DNA of 64,000 bases from positions 1 through 64,000 of the forward strand of contig CANQDQ010000006.1 of assembly GCA_947593515.1 (NCBI GenBank). Direction: 5' to 3'. The translations under genes and the position numbers were made by a program. Within the stretch, counting starts at the first letter, position 1; each line of letters begins with the position of its first letter. The notes under the pieces were generated by a model. That model made no database searches and was not told the origin of the DNA. It was given only the letters and a program-made list of their open reading frames with translations. Of the stretch, positions 7,194 to 16,257 are shown piece after piece. Source of the DNA: an uncultured Bacteroidales bacterium (GTDB lineage: Bacteria; Bacteroidota; Bacteroidia; Bacteroidales; UBA11471).

Positions 7194-8114
7194 ATGTTCT
7201 CTTTTATCGTCTGCTCCATCAAACCCGAAGAAACCAAAGCGTTAGAGCAAAACATTGCTGCCACTGTCGGCGTACCGTATGAATATATTTCTTTCGACAA
7301 TCGGAAATTCCAATACGGTTTGACAAAGGTTTACAACCTTTGCGCCCGGAAAGCCCGATACGACTACCTCTGTTTCTTGCACGAAGATGTCCGGTTTCTG
7401 TCCGAAGGATGGGGCAAAGAAATCTCAGCGCAGCTTTCAAAAGAAAATTGCGGCGTCATTGGTTTTGCCGGCAGTACGGTAAAGTTGAAGTCTTCGACAC
7501 AATGGGCTGTTTCCAAGCAGACGACACGCATACATCTCATACAGCAAATGCGTTTCGGAAAGGAAAAACAAGTCGAAAACAATCCCGATAAAAATGATTT
7601 TTCGCCGGTCATCACGCTCGACGGACTTTGTCTGTTCGTAAAGCGTTCGGTTTGGGAGCAAACTCCATTCGACGAAACGACATTCACCAACTTTCACTGT
7701 TACGACTTGGATTTCTCGCTTTCCGTAGCACAACGCTATACCAATTACGTTTGCCATACCATTTCGATAGTCCATTTTTCTTCGGGTTCTTATTCGCCGG
7801 CGTGGCATCAAGAAACAAAAAAGCTGAATGACAAATGGGCTTCCCGTCTGCCGATGTCGGTAACGCCAATGACTGCACAGGAACAGGTAAAATTGCAAAA
7901 ATATTCCTCTTTCTTTTCTGAATTTCTCCAAATTAAAAATAGTTGGAGAAAAGGTGATTTTCTTCATAAAAATTTTTCAGATGCTTTCGCCTTATTTCAA
8001 AACAACCTCTTTCAAACAAAAGCGTGGGAGCTGATTTTTTTGAGTTATCCCAAATATAAACTCGTAGCACGGCATTCTGCGAAAAAGGCTCAACCGACAC
8101 CTGTCATCAAGTAA
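7194..8114 (+). CDS. Glycosyltransferase, Glyco_tranf_2_5-like
   Basis: 306 residues with a GT-A style start (SFIVCSIKP) and the sequence YLCFLHEDVRF, which resembles the HED/DxD sugar-nucleotide and metal site of the Glyco_tranf_2_5 family (PF13712). A later GLCLFVKRSVW and FHCYDLDFSL also fit that family. It is soluble and probably cytoplasmic. It follows the peptidase lipoprotein by 29 bases and precedes another glycosyltransferase by 18 bases, so all four genes may be one transcript. Acceptor and donor are unknown. Confidence 0.75.
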   Translation: MFSFIVCSIKPEETKALEQNIAATVGVPYEYISFDNRKFQYGLTKVYNLCARKARYDYLCFLHEDVRFLSEGWGKEISAQLSKENCGVIGFAGSTVKLKSSTQWAVSKQTTRIHLIQQMRFGKEKQVENNPDKNDFSPVITLDGLCLFVKRSVWEQTPFDETTFTNFHCYDLDFSLSVAQRYTNYVCHTISIVHFSSGSYSPAWHQETKKLNDKWASRLPMSVTPMTAQEQVKLQKYSSFFSEFLQIKNSWRKGDFLHKNFSDAFALFQNNLFQTKAWELIFLSYPKYKLVARHSAKKAQPTPVIK

Positions 8115-8132
8115 TATCGTAAATCCCAAGAA

Positions 8133-8915
8133 ATGGCTCCCCGTGTAAAAATCGTCATACCGCTCTATCGGGCGGAACTCTCCCCACTCGAAGAACTTTC
8201 GATACAACACACCGCCGAAGTGTTGCACAATTATCCACTCTGTTTCGTCCTGCCGGAGGGTCTGCCGCAAGAGAGCTTCAAACGCCTCGTACCCGACGCC
8301 GAAATCATTCCGGTAAGCGATGAATGGCTGGGCAGCAAAAACGGCATCGCCGGCTACAACCGCATGATGCTGTCAAAAGCGTTTTACGACCTTTTTGCCG
8401 ATTGCGAATATATATTGATATGCCACTCCGACGCATGGGTGTTCCGCGACGAATTGGAGGCGTGGTGCAACATGGGCTGCGACTGCATCGCCGCCCCATG
8501 GATACGCCGTAAAATTTACGACAATGCTTTCGTCAAATGTTATTACCGTATCGTACAGTTTTATGCGAATCGCCGCAACCGCCCGACGCGGGAGTCGCTG
8601 CACGGAAAGGTCGGAAACGGGGGATTCTCGCTCCGGCGGGTAGAGGCTTTCCGCTCCGCCTGTGAGCGATACAAGGAGAAAGCCGATTTTTTCTTGCAGA
8701 ACAAATCGCCGTTTTTCAATGAAGACGTCTTTTGGGCGACCGTACCCGATGGATTCCGTTACCCGACAGAAGCAGAGGCATTACGGTTTGCTTTCGACAC
8801 CCATCCTCGCTATTGCTACAAGGAAACGGGCGGCAGATTGCCTTTCGGGTGCCACAGCTGGTCGAAGCCGCGATTCTATAAATTCTGGAAAGATTTTATC
8901 CCAACTCGTTCGTAA
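8133..8915 (+). CDS. DUF5672-type glycosyltransferase
   Basis: 260 residues. KIVIPLYRAELSPLE at the N-terminus, CHSDAWVFRDELEAW in the centre, and GNGGFSLR followed by FNEDVFW are the hallmark blocks of DUF5672 glycosyltransferase-like proteins. It is encoded immediately after the Glyco_tranf_2_5 gene. It ends 5 bases from the convergent RNase H gene without a visible terminator between them. It probably builds surface glycan together with its neighbour; the substrate is unknown. Confidence 0.8.
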   Translation: MAPRVKIVIPLYRAELSPLEELSIQHTAEVLHNYPLCFVLPEGLPQESFKRLVPDAEIIPVSDEWLGSKNGIAGYNRMMLSKAFYDLFADCEYILICHSDAWVFRDELEAWCNMGCDCIAAPWIRRKIYDNAFVKCYYRIVQFYANRRNRPTRESLHGKVGNGGFSLRRVEAFRSACERYKEKADFFLQNKSPFFNEDVFWATVPDGFRYPTEAEALRFAFDTHPRYCYKETGGRLPFGCHSWSKPRFYKFWKDFIPTRS

Positions 8916-8920
8916 TCGGA

Positions 8921-9550
8921 CTATTTTCGACCGAAATCGGCGGGGACTTCGCCCCACTCGCGGGTTTCCCATTTGACGATGCGGTTGGCATACGTGTTTT
9001 CGCGCAGCCATTTTTCGGCACGGGCTATGAGGTCGAACACGGGAGCATTGCGGTCGGTATGCGCCAATTTCGTTTTGCACTGCTTCGCCCGCACCCACGC
9101 TATGGCGTTGCGGCTGTCGGAGCAGACGGTCATGTCGCTGCCTTTCTTTTTCAGAAGAGCCAACGCGTGCACCAACGCCAAAAATTCGCCGACATTGTTC
9201 GTGCCGTCGGCAAACGGTCCTATCCGGAATATCTCCTGCCCCGTGCGCACATACACGCCGCGATATTCCATCGTTCCGGGATTGCCGAGGCAGGAGGCAT
9301 CGACCGCCAGCGTATCGAGTACCCATTCGGGTATTTTCGCGGCAGCGGCACGGGCAGACGTTTCGGCCTTCGGTTTCGCAGAATATGCGGTGTAGCCGTT
9401 TTCGAACGCCGCTTCCGCCTCTTCTTTCGTGGAAAAACTTTTATATTTTGCCGAAGGATAGTTTTTTACCTGCAAGCGACACTCCGTCCACGAAGTATAA
9501 ATGCCCGGCGAAACGCCTTCCCATACCACGTAATATTTCGGTTTATCCAT
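8921..9550 (-). CDS. rnhA: Ribonuclease H with N-terminal Cauli_VI (viroplasmin) domain
   Basis: 209 residues. Residues 1-45 (YYVVWEGVSPGIYTSW, FSTKEEAEAAF) form the viroplasmin-like RNA/DNA hybrid-binding domain. The catalytic domain carries Asp in VDASCLGNPG, Glu in NVGEFLALVHAL, Asp in CSDSRNAI and a final Asp in ADFGRK, the DEDD set of RNase HI. It degrades RNA in RNA-DNA hybrids. The start MDKPKYY replaces the longer track start, since the -7 element TACTTTTG is 22 bases upstream. Confidence 0.9.
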   Translation of the reverse strand: MDKPKYYVVWEGVSPGIYTSWTECRLQVKNYPSAKYKSFSTKEEAEAAFENGYTAYSAKPKAETSARAAAAKIPEWVLDTLAVDASCLGNPGTMEYRGVYVRTGQEIFRIGPFADGTNNVGEFLALVHALALLKKKGSDMTVCSDSRNAIAWVRAKQCKTKLAHTDRNAPVFDLIARAEKWLRENTYANRIVKWETREWGEVPADFGRK

Positions 9551-9571
9551 GCCTGTAAAAAATTTTATGCA

Positions 9572-9579
9572 CAAAAGTA
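9572..9579 (-). promoter_or_regulatory. -7 element of rnhA
   Basis: TACTTTTG on the minus strand, divergent from the aroK promoter about 40 bases away. Confidence 0.6.
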
Positions 9580-9611
9580 AGGATATTTATTGACTTCTGC
9601 GCAAAAAATCC

Positions 9612-9619
9612 TATTTTTG
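9612..9619 (+). promoter_or_regulatory. -7 element of aroK
   Basis: TATTTTTGC lies 34 bases before the aroK ATG. A TATTGAC segment about 18 bases upstream may provide the -33 TTG. Confidence 0.65.
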
Positions 9620-9652
9620 CCGTGCTATATCGAAAGCATCGACAGGGATAAC

Positions 9653-10195
9653 ATGAAACGTATTTTTCTGATCGGATATATGGGGGCGGGCAAAAGTACG
9701 CTCGGCAAAACGCTGGCGCGAAAACTCAACGTCGGCTTCATCGACCTCGACCGCTATATCGAGTGCCGCCTCCACAAAACAATTCCCGAAATTTTTTCGG
9801 AAAGCGGAGAAAGCTCGTTTCGTGTTCTCGAAAAAAATCTGCTGCACGAAGTGTGCGATTTCGAAAACGTAGTCATCGCCGGCGGCGGCGGAACGCCTTG
9901 TTTCTTCGACAACATCGACTACATAAACACGCACACGACCTGCGTCTATCTGCAAACTTCGGTCGATGAACTGTTTGAACGGCTGAAAAAATACCGGGAC
10001 TCACGCCCCCTGCTGCAAAACAAAAACGACGAAGAATTGCACGCATTCATCGAAAAAAATCTCTCTTCGCGAGAGAATTTCTATAAACAAGCTGCCATAC
10101 ATTTCGACACGGGAAGATTAGCAACCGCGCAAGAAATAACGGCAAGAACCGAGCAACTGGCTCAAATTATTTTCAAGAAAAACGACAATAAGTAA
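9653..10195 (+). CDS. aroK: Shikimate kinase
   Basis: 180 residues, the usual family length, from the ATG at 9653; the track start would put the coding region across the promoter. Walker A GYMGAGKST is at residues 8-16, followed by the shikimate-binding DLDRYIE, a second Arg region (SSFRVLE) and the glycine-rich AGGGGTP. The lid segment includes RDSRPLL. It phosphorylates shikimate in chorismate synthesis. korA begins 95 bases downstream with no clear promoter, so read-through is possible. Confidence 0.95.
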   Translation: MKRIFLIGYMGAGKSTLGKTLARKLNVGFIDLDRYIECRLHKTIPEIFSESGESSFRVLEKNLLHEVCDFENVVIAGGGGTPCFFDNIDYINTHTTCVYLQTSVDELFERLKKYRDSRPLLQNKNDEELHAFIEKNLSSRENFYKQAAIHFDTGRLATAQEITARTEQLAQIIFKKNDNK

Positions 10196-10290
10196 GTTTT
10201 TTCTTCCTTTTATTGTCAAAATGTCGATTTTTTATTTTCTTTGCCCCGTCCAAAAATAAAAGCCATTCCACACATATTAAAACAGGCATT

Positions 10291-12138
10291 ATGTCAGAAG
10301 AAACAAAAGTGAATGTATTGGAAAAAGTGGTCGTCCGCTTCTCCGGCGACTCCGGCGACGGTATGCAGCTTGCCGGCAACCTTTTCTCCAACCTCTCCGC
10401 CGCTATCGGGAACGAAATTTCGACTTTTCCCGATTATCCGGCAGAAATTCGCGCCCCGCAAGGAACGTTGGGCGGCGTATCGGGATTTCAAGTGCACATC
10501 GGGAAAGGCGTCTATACGCCCGGCGACAAAGCCGACGTACTCGTCGCCATGAATCCCGCCGCACTCAAAACCAACATCAAGTACGTGAAACCGACGGGCA
10601 TCGTGATTTTCGATACCGACTCTTTCCAGAAAAGCGACCTCGAAAAAGCGGCATTCGCCACAGACGACCCGTTCAAGGAGCTGGGCATCGTGCAACAGCT
10701 CGTACCCGTCGCCATCTCGTCGATGGTCAAAGATTCGCTGACAGATTCGGGGCTCGACATCAAAGCCGCTCTGCGCTGCAAAAATATGTTCGCGCTCGGA
10801 CTCGTATGCTGGCTCTTCGACCGTCCGCTCGACCAAGCCGAACACCTGCTTCACAATAAATTCGCCAAGAAGCCGTCGGTACTCGAAGCCAACGTCAAAG
10901 CCATGACCGACGGCTACAACTACGGACACAACATTCATGCCTCCGTATCGACCTGCCGCATCGAAACCGCCAACGTGAAAAAAGGCATATACACCGACAT
11001 CACCGGCAACCGCGCAACGGCTTACGGACTCATCGCTGCATCGGAAAAGTCGGGTCGTCCGCTTTTCCTCGGCAGTTACCCCATCACCCCCGCCAGCGAC
11101 ATTCTGCACGAACTCGCCAAACGGAAAGACCTCGGCGTGAAAGTGGTGCAGGCAGAAGATGAAATTTCGGGCATTTGCACCGCTATCGGCGCTAGCTTTG
11201 CCGGCAATTTGGCAGCGACTTCCACCTCGGGACCCGGTCTTGCGCTGAAAAGCGAAGCCATCGGTCTCGCCGTTATGGCGGAGCTGCCGTTAGTGGTCAT
11301 CGACGTACAACGGGGCGGCCCCTCCACCGGTCTGCCCACCAAGTCGGAACAAACCGACCTGCTCCAAGCGCTCTACGGACGCAACGGCGAATCGCCTGCC
11401 GTCGTGCTGGCGGCCTCCACGCCGACAAACTGCTTCGACATGGCTTTCGAAGCGGCAAAAATAGCCCTCGAACACATGACGCCGGTAATCCTGCTCACCG
11501 ACGCTTTCATTGCCAACGGCTCGTCGGCATGGCGCATTCCCGACATGAACGAATATCCCGACATCAAACCCAACTACGTGAAGCCGGAAATGCTCGCCGA
11601 CAACTGGAAACCTTACAAACGCGACCCCGAAACATTCGTCCGCTACTGGGCGATACCGGGCACGGAAGGATTTATGCACCGTCTCGGCGGTCTTGAAAAA
11701 GATTGCACGACGAGCGCCATATCCACCGACCCTGCCAACCACCAGAAAATGACGAACCTGCGGCAGGCGAAAATAGATTACATCGCCACGTGCATTCCCA
11801 AGCTCAACGTACAGGGAAATCCAGATGCCGACCTGCTCGTCGTAGGCTGGGGCGGTACATACGGACACCTCTATTCCGCCGTCAGCGAACTGAATGCCGA
11901 AGGCAAGGCCGTCGCTCTTGCGCATTTCAACTACATTAACCCGCTGCCCGCCAATACCGCCGACGTGCTGAAATGCTACAAAAAAGTGGTCGTTTGCGAG
12001 CAAAACAACGGACAATTCGCCACGCAGCTGCTCTCGAAAGTACCCGGACTCTCCGTTTCGCGATTCAACCGCGTACAGGGACAGCCGTTCATGGTGAGCG
12101 AACTGAAAGAGCATTTCATCAAACTTATGGAGGAATAG
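10291..12138 (+). CDS. korA: 2-oxoglutarate:ferredoxin oxidoreductase, alpha (gamma-alpha fusion) subunit
   Basis: 615 residues. An N-terminal gamma domain (FSGDSGDGMQLAG) is fused to the alpha pyrimidine-binding domain (SYPITPASDILHELA, AEDEISGICTAIGASFAG, TSTSGPGLALKSE). This is the usual arrangement in Bacteroidetes KorA. With KorB it converts 2-oxoglutarate and CoA to succinyl-CoA, reducing ferredoxin, or runs in the reductive direction. The start at 10291 (MSEETKV) is chosen because the upstream track extension is low-complexity and lacks homology. korB follows after 4 bases. Confidence 0.93.
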   Translation: MSEETKVNVLEKVVVRFSGDSGDGMQLAGNLFSNLSAAIGNEISTFPDYPAEIRAPQGTLGGVSGFQVHIGKGVYTPGDKADVLVAMNPAALKTNIKYVKPTGIVIFDTDSFQKSDLEKAAFATDDPFKELGIVQQLVPVAISSMVKDSLTDSGLDIKAALRCKNMFALGLVCWLFDRPLDQAEHLLHNKFAKKPSVLEANVKAMTDGYNYGHNIHASVSTCRIETANVKKGIYTDITGNRATAYGLIAASEKSGRPLFLGSYPITPASDILHELAKRKDLGVKVVQAEDEISGICTAIGASFAGNLAATSTSGPGLALKSEAIGLAVMAELPLVVIDVQRGGPSTGLPTKSEQTDLLQALYGRNGESPAVVLAASTPTNCFDMAFEAAKIALEHMTPVILLTDAFIANGSSAWRIPDMNEYPDIKPNYVKPEMLADNWKPYKRDPETFVRYWAIPGTEGFMHRLGGLEKDCTTSAISTDPANHQKMTNLRQAKIDYIATCIPKLNVQGNPDADLLVVGWGGTYGHLYSAVSELNAEGKAVALAHFNYINPLPANTADVLKCYKKVVVCEQNNGQFATQLLSKVPGLSVSRFNRVQGQPFMVSELKEHFIKLMEE

Positions 12139-12142
12139 AGCA

Positions 12143-13156
12143 ATGGACAACAAAGTATATACAGCCAAAGATTATAAAAGCGACCAATATGTGCGCTGGT
12201 GTCCGGGTTGCGGCGACCACGCCGTCGTAAACACGCTGCAAAAGGCAATGGCGGAGCTGGGAATACCCCCGCACCGGATAGCCGTCATATCGGGTATCGG
12301 CTGCTCCTCGCGCCTGCCCTACTACATGAACACCTACGGATTCCACACCATTCACGGGCGCGCTGCCGCCATCGCCACGGGCGTGAAAACCGCCAACCCC
12401 GAACTGACCGTATGGCAGGTGAGCGGCGACGGCGACTGCCTCGCTATCGGCGGTAACCATTTCATTCACGCCCTGCGCCGGAACATCGACCTCAACATTT
12501 TGCTGCTGAACAACAAAATCTACGGACTGACCAAAGGGCAATACTCCCCGACGAGCGACCGCGGAGCCATTACGAAATCGTCGCCCTACGGTACGGTGGA
12601 AGACCCGTTCGTACCGGCTGAACTGACCTTCGGCGCACGCGGACACTTCTTTGCCCGCTCTATCGACGTCGACCTCGAAGTCGCCAAAGAGTGCATGGTG
12701 GCTGCCGGACGCCACAAAGGCGCCGCCGTCGTGGAGATTCTGCAAAACTGCGTCATCTTCAACGACAAGATTCACAGCTTCGTCGCCGACAAGGAATTTC
12801 GTGCCGACCGCACCATTCACCTGCAACAGGGCAAGAAAATGATTTTCGGCAAGAACAACGACAAAGGTCTCGTGCTCGACGGCTACACGCTCAAAGCCGT
12901 AACCATCGGCGAAAACGGCGTAACCCTCGACGATATTCTCACCCACGACGCCACAACGCCCGACAACTTCCTGCACCAGCGTCTGGCAATGATGGACGGA
13001 CATGAACTGCCGCTGGCTGTCGGCGTGATACGTGCGGTGGAATTTCCGACATACGACCGCGAAGTCGAAGCACAAATCGAATCGATACGTTCGAAAAATC
13101 CGACGAAAACGCTGCGGGAACTTCTGCTCTCCGGCGAAACGTGGGAAGTGAAATAA
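12143..13156 (+). CDS. korB: 2-oxoglutarate:ferredoxin oxidoreductase, beta subunit
   Basis: 337 residues. WCPGCGDHAV at the N-terminus, GIGCSSRLPYY, and the thiamine diphosphate motif GDGDCLAIGGNH followed by LLNNKIYGLTKGQYSPTS are diagnostic for the KorB/PorB TPP-binding subunit of 2-oxoacid:ferredoxin oxidoreductases. The short form without a ferredoxin domain matches the two-subunit KorAB type. It is co-transcribed with korA (4-base spacer) and ends at a strong terminator. Confidence 0.95.
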   Translation: MDNKVYTAKDYKSDQYVRWCPGCGDHAVVNTLQKAMAELGIPPHRIAVISGIGCSSRLPYYMNTYGFHTIHGRAAAIATGVKTANPELTVWQVSGDGDCLAIGGNHFIHALRRNIDLNILLLNNKIYGLTKGQYSPTSDRGAITKSSPYGTVEDPFVPAELTFGARGHFFARSIDVDLEVAKECMVAAGRHKGAAVVEILQNCVIFNDKIHSFVADKEFRADRTIHLQQGKKMIFGKNNDKGLVLDGYTLKAVTIGENGVTLDDILTHDATTPDNFLHQRLAMMDGHELPLAVGVIRAVEFPTYDREVEAQIESIRSKNPTKTLRELLLSGETWEVK

Positions 13157-13171
13157 GAAACGTCCTTTCAT

Positions 13172-13208
13172 AAAAAAGGGGAACGCAACAAACGGCGTTC
13201 CCCTTTTT
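13172..13208. terminator. Terminator between korB and the M16 peptidase gene
   Basis: AAAAAAGGGGAACGC / GCGTTCCCCTTTTT with a short loop; A-run and T-run on opposite sides make it usable from both convergent genes. Confidence 0.9.
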
Positions 13209-13221
13209 CGTATCGTTGCTT

Positions 13222-14448
13222 TTACTTATAAATAAGCGTTGAAAGTGCGGATTCATCGAAAATTTCGTTCGCGACCTCCAACAGTTGCGACGCCGTTACC
13301 GCTTCGATGCGGGCGATGGATTCCTCCAACGATTCGTATTTGCCGTATCGCAAAAAAGATTTTCCCATGCCCAACGCCGTCGTCTCGTTGCTCTCCGTAC
13401 CGATAGCCATTTGTCCGATAAGCTGCCGCTTGGCATTTGCCAGCTGCATGACAGTAAGCACATTTTCCCGCAAACGGCGCAACTCCCGATGCAAAATTTC
13501 CAGACAAGCCTCCGTCTTTGACGGGTCGGTGCCGAAATAGACGGCAAAGACGCCCGTATCGGTATAATTCGTTACCGACGATTCCACCGTATAAACGTAG
13601 CCTTTCCTTTCACGCAGTGCCACATTGAGACGGCTGTTCATGCCGGGACCGCCGAGCAGATTGTTCAACAGAAACAGGGCGAAACGCCGCTCGTCGAACA
13701 AATGGCAGGCTCGGCTACCCACCAAGGCGTGCGCCTGATGCGTATCGATGCGCCGCGTCTTCGTAAACGGAGTGAAACCGGCGGGGGCAGTACGGACGAG
13801 CGGCACGCCGGCTGCATCGTCGGCATCGCCCATATAACGGTTCAAAGTCGATAAAACGCGATGAAACGGCACGGCGCCCAGAAAGAAAAAGACCAGCCTC
13901 GACGGAATGTAATGCTGCTGCAAAAAGCGTCGTCCCGTTTCCGACGTAAAAGAGGCAAGTGTTTTCTTGTTTCCCAAAATAGGGTGCCCCAGTGCGTGCG
14001 TAGGGAAAAGCAAATCCTCGAATTCATCATATATCGCCTCTGCCGGCGTGTCCTTGTAGGAATTTATTTCGTCGAGTATCACCTCTTTTTCGCGGACGAT
14101 TTCCGGCTCGGGAAACTGCGAATGGCGTATCAAGTCTGCCATCAACTCCACCGCCCGCGACAGATGTTCATTCAGAAAAACGGAATACACGACCGTTTCT
14201 TCTTTCGTCGTATAGGCATTCAATTCGCCGCCGACATTCTCCATACGGTTGAGAATGTGCCACGAGCGGCGCCGCTCCGTGCCTTTGAACAAAAGATGCT
14301 CCACGAAGTGCGCCAAGCCCTCCTCGCCCTTTTTTTCGTCGCGCGTCCCGGCATCGACGACAAATCCGGCATACGAAACCGCCGTAGTGCCTTGCCTATA
14401 AATGATACGCAAACCGTTCGGCAATGTATATGTCTGACAATCGATCAT
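13222..14448 (-). CDS. M16 family zinc peptidase (insulinase/MPP-like)
   Basis: 408 residues. The inverted zinc motif HFVEH (H47-x-x-E50-H51) is followed by LLFKGTERR, and about 75 residues later by EKEVILDEI with the third zinc-ligand Glu. The C-terminal half has the RKGYVYTVESS block of the R/Y pair region. This resembles processing-type M16B peptidases (mitochondrial processing peptidase and PqqL families) that act as single- or two-subunit clamps. No signal peptide is seen, so it is probably cytoplasmic. The start MIDCQTY is preferred; it is preceded by aaaagga and a TATTTTTG promoter element. Confidence 0.9.
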   Translation of the reverse strand: MIDCQTYTLPNGLRIIYRQGTTAVSYAGFVVDAGTRDEKKGEEGLAHFVEHLLFKGTERRRSWHILNRMENVGGELNAYTTKEETVVYSVFLNEHLSRAVELMADLIRHSQFPEPEIVREKEVILDEINSYKDTPAEAIYDEFEDLLFPTHALGHPILGNKKTLASFTSETGRRFLQQHYIPSRLVFFFLGAVPFHRVLSTLNRYMGDADDAAGVPLVRTAPAGFTPFTKTRRIDTHQAHALVGSRACHLFDERRFALFLLNNLLGGPGMNSRLNVALRERKGYVYTVESSVTNYTDTGVFAVYFGTDPSKTEACLEILHRELRRLRENVLTVMQLANAKRQLIGQMAIGTESNETTALGMGKSFLRYGKYESLEESIARIEAVTASQLLEVANEIFDESALSTLIYK

Positions 14449-14471
14449 TCCTTTTCTCTGTTTTTCGGCGG

Positions 14472-14479
14472 CAAAAATA
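14472..14479 (-). promoter_or_regulatory. -7 element of the M16 peptidase gene
   Basis: The minus strand reads TATTTTTGC 23 bases before the start. Confidence 0.6.
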
Positions 14480-14563
14480 CGACAAAAACCGCGCATCGAA
14501 AAGAAAAGCGCGGTTTACTGCAATAAAATGGCGGAAAATGAATCGCGTATCGGAAAGATTCCG

Positions 14564-14571
14564 TATCTTCG
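14564..14571 (+). promoter_or_regulatory. Possible -7 element of the SIS isomerase gene
   Basis: TATCTTCG matches the consensus with one change, 24 bases before the ATG at 14596. Confidence 0.4.
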
Positions 14572-14595
14572 TAACGTCATACAAGAACAACCGAC

Positions 14596-15219
14596 ATGAC
14601 TTCGACGGTAAACATACAATCCATTCTGCAACAGGAAGCACAAGCGATATTGAACATTCCCGTGAACGACCAGTTCGACAAAGCAATCGCACTCATCACG
14701 GAACAGGTGCACCGCAAAAAAGGCAAACTCGTAACCAGCGGTATGGGGAAAGCGGGACAAATAGCCATGAACATCGCTACCACCTTCTGCTCCACCGGTA
14801 CGCCTGCCGTATTTCTGCACCCGAGTGAAGCGCAGCACGGCGACTTGGGCATCTTGCAGGAAAACGACATCATGCTGGTCATTTCCAATTCGGGAAAAAC
14901 GCGCGAAATACTCGAACTTCTCACACTGGCAAAGCGTTTATATCCCGACCTGCTGTTCATCGTCATTACCGGCAACGACCGCAGCGAGCTGGCGCAAAAA
15001 GCCGACGTATGCCTCTACACCGGAGCTCCCGCCGAAGTGTGCCCGCTCGGACTTACTCCCACCACCTCCACCACCATGATGACCGTCATAGGCGACATAC
15101 TGGTGGTCGGCGTCATGCAGACGACCGGATTCGACGCCGCCCAATACGCCCTGCGGCACCATGGCGGCTATTTGGGACAACGCTCCCGCCAACAATGCCA
15201 AAAAGACCCGAAAGAATAA
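14596..15219 (+). CDS. SIS-domain sugar-phosphate isomerase, KpsF/KdsD-like without CBS domains
   Basis: 207 residues forming one SIS (sugar isomerase) domain: TSGMGKAGQIAMN, HPSEAQHGDLG, VISNSGKTREI and CPLGLTPTTSTTMM, the latter typical of arabinose-5-phosphate isomerases. Enterobacterial KdsD carries two further CBS domains that are absent here, as in many Bacteroidetes homologues. The likely role is ribulose-5-P to arabinose-5-P conversion for Kdo synthesis. The PfkB-family kinase starts 4 bases downstream; a phosphosugar isomerase paired with a sugar kinase could also belong to another sugar pathway. Confidence 0.85.
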   Translation: MTSTVNIQSILQQEAQAILNIPVNDQFDKAIALITEQVHRKKGKLVTSGMGKAGQIAMNIATTFCSTGTPAVFLHPSEAQHGDLGILQENDIMLVISNSGKTREILELLTLAKRLYPDLLFIVITGNDRSELAQKADVCLYTGAPAEVCPLGLTPTTSTTMMTVIGDILVVGVMQTTGFDAAQYALRHHGGYLGQRSRQQCQKDPKE

Positions 15220-15223
15220 GAAT

Positions 15224-16153
15224 ATGCGTAAAGTCATCGGCATCGGAGAAACTATCTTCGACATCATCTTCAAAAACAATGTTCCGACCCGTGCAGTGCC
15301 GGGCGGCTCGACGTTCAACAGCATGATTACGCTCGGACGCATGGGCGTTCCCGTGCACTTCATCACGGAAGTGGGCAACGACAAAATCGGGAACATGATT
15401 CTCGACTTCATGCGCGACAACAACCTGACGACCGAAAATGTCGATGTTTTCGACGACGGGCGCGCCCAATCGCCGGTATCGCTGGCGTTCCTCAACGATG
15501 AAAACGATGCCCAATACGCATTCTATCAGCAATATCCGGAAAAACGGCTCGATTTTGTATGGCCTATCGTTGAAGCCGGCGACCTGCTTATTTTCGGTTC
15601 GTATCACGCCGTCAATCCGCAACTGCGCGACAAAATGACCGAATTTCTCTCCTACGCCCGCGACCAAAAAGCCATCATCTACTACGACGTGAATTTCCGA
15701 AAGACGTATGCCCACGAGGCGATGCGCGTCATGCCGGCATTCCTCGAAAATCTCGAATATGCCGACATCGTTCGCGGTTCGGGCGAAGACTTCGAGACGC
15801 TGCTCAAAGAGAGTTCCCCCGAACGTATCTACCGCAACCACATCTCTTTCTACACGCCGAATTTCATTTTCACCGACGGTGGAAAAGGCGTTGACATTTT
15901 CTGTAATGCCGGCAGCCGACACATCGACATACCCCCGATAAAGACAGTCAGCACCATCGGAGCCGGAGATAATTTTAACGCAGGTACACTTTTCGGATTG
16001 CTGCTTGAAAACGTATCGCGCGACGAGTTGAACAACCTGTCGCTCGCCCGTTGGTGCGAAATCATAAAGCACGGAATTGCTTTTGCATCAGAGGTTTGCC
16101 AATCATACGACAATTACGTTTCCAAAGAATTTGCGGCTACTTATCCGCGATAA
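15224..16153 (+). CDS. PfkB-family carbohydrate kinase
   Basis: 309 residues from the ATG at 15224. It has the ribokinase/PfkB signatures: GETIFDIIF near the N-terminus, PGGSTFNSMITLGRMG, and the ATP/catalytic motif TIGAGDNFNAG with the catalytic Asp. It phosphorylates a sugar or nucleoside with ATP; the substrate cannot be assigned (ribokinase-, fructokinase- and adenosine-kinase-like members share these motifs). It sits in a two-gene operon with the SIS isomerase. Confidence 0.88.
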   Translation: MRKVIGIGETIFDIIFKNNVPTRAVPGGSTFNSMITLGRMGVPVHFITEVGNDKIGNMILDFMRDNNLTTENVDVFDDGRAQSPVSLAFLNDENDAQYAFYQQYPEKRLDFVWPIVEAGDLLIFGSYHAVNPQLRDKMTEFLSYARDQKAIIYYDVNFRKTYAHEAMRVMPAFLENLEYADIVRGSGEDFETLLKESSPERIYRNHISFYTPNFIFTDGGKGVDIFCNAGSRHIDIPPIKTVSTIGAGDNFNAGTLFGLLLENVSRDELNNLSLARWCEIIKHGIAFASEVCQSYDNYVSKEFAATYPR

Positions 16154-16232
16154 AACCGGCGTTTGGAAATCTTTATCCGAACTAATATTCCTTAAAGGAA
16201 TTAAAGTTCCTTTTTCGGAAAAAAGAAATTTC

Positions 16233-16240
16233 TATTTTTG
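16233..16240 (+). promoter_or_regulatory. -7 element of the tyrosine phosphatase-like gene
   Basis: TATTTTTGC lies 18 bases before the ATG. Just upstream an inverted repeat (attccttaaaggaat, 16187-16201) could be an operator or the end of the previous transcript. Confidence 0.6.
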
Positions 16241-16257
16241 CTTTCAGGAAAATAGAA

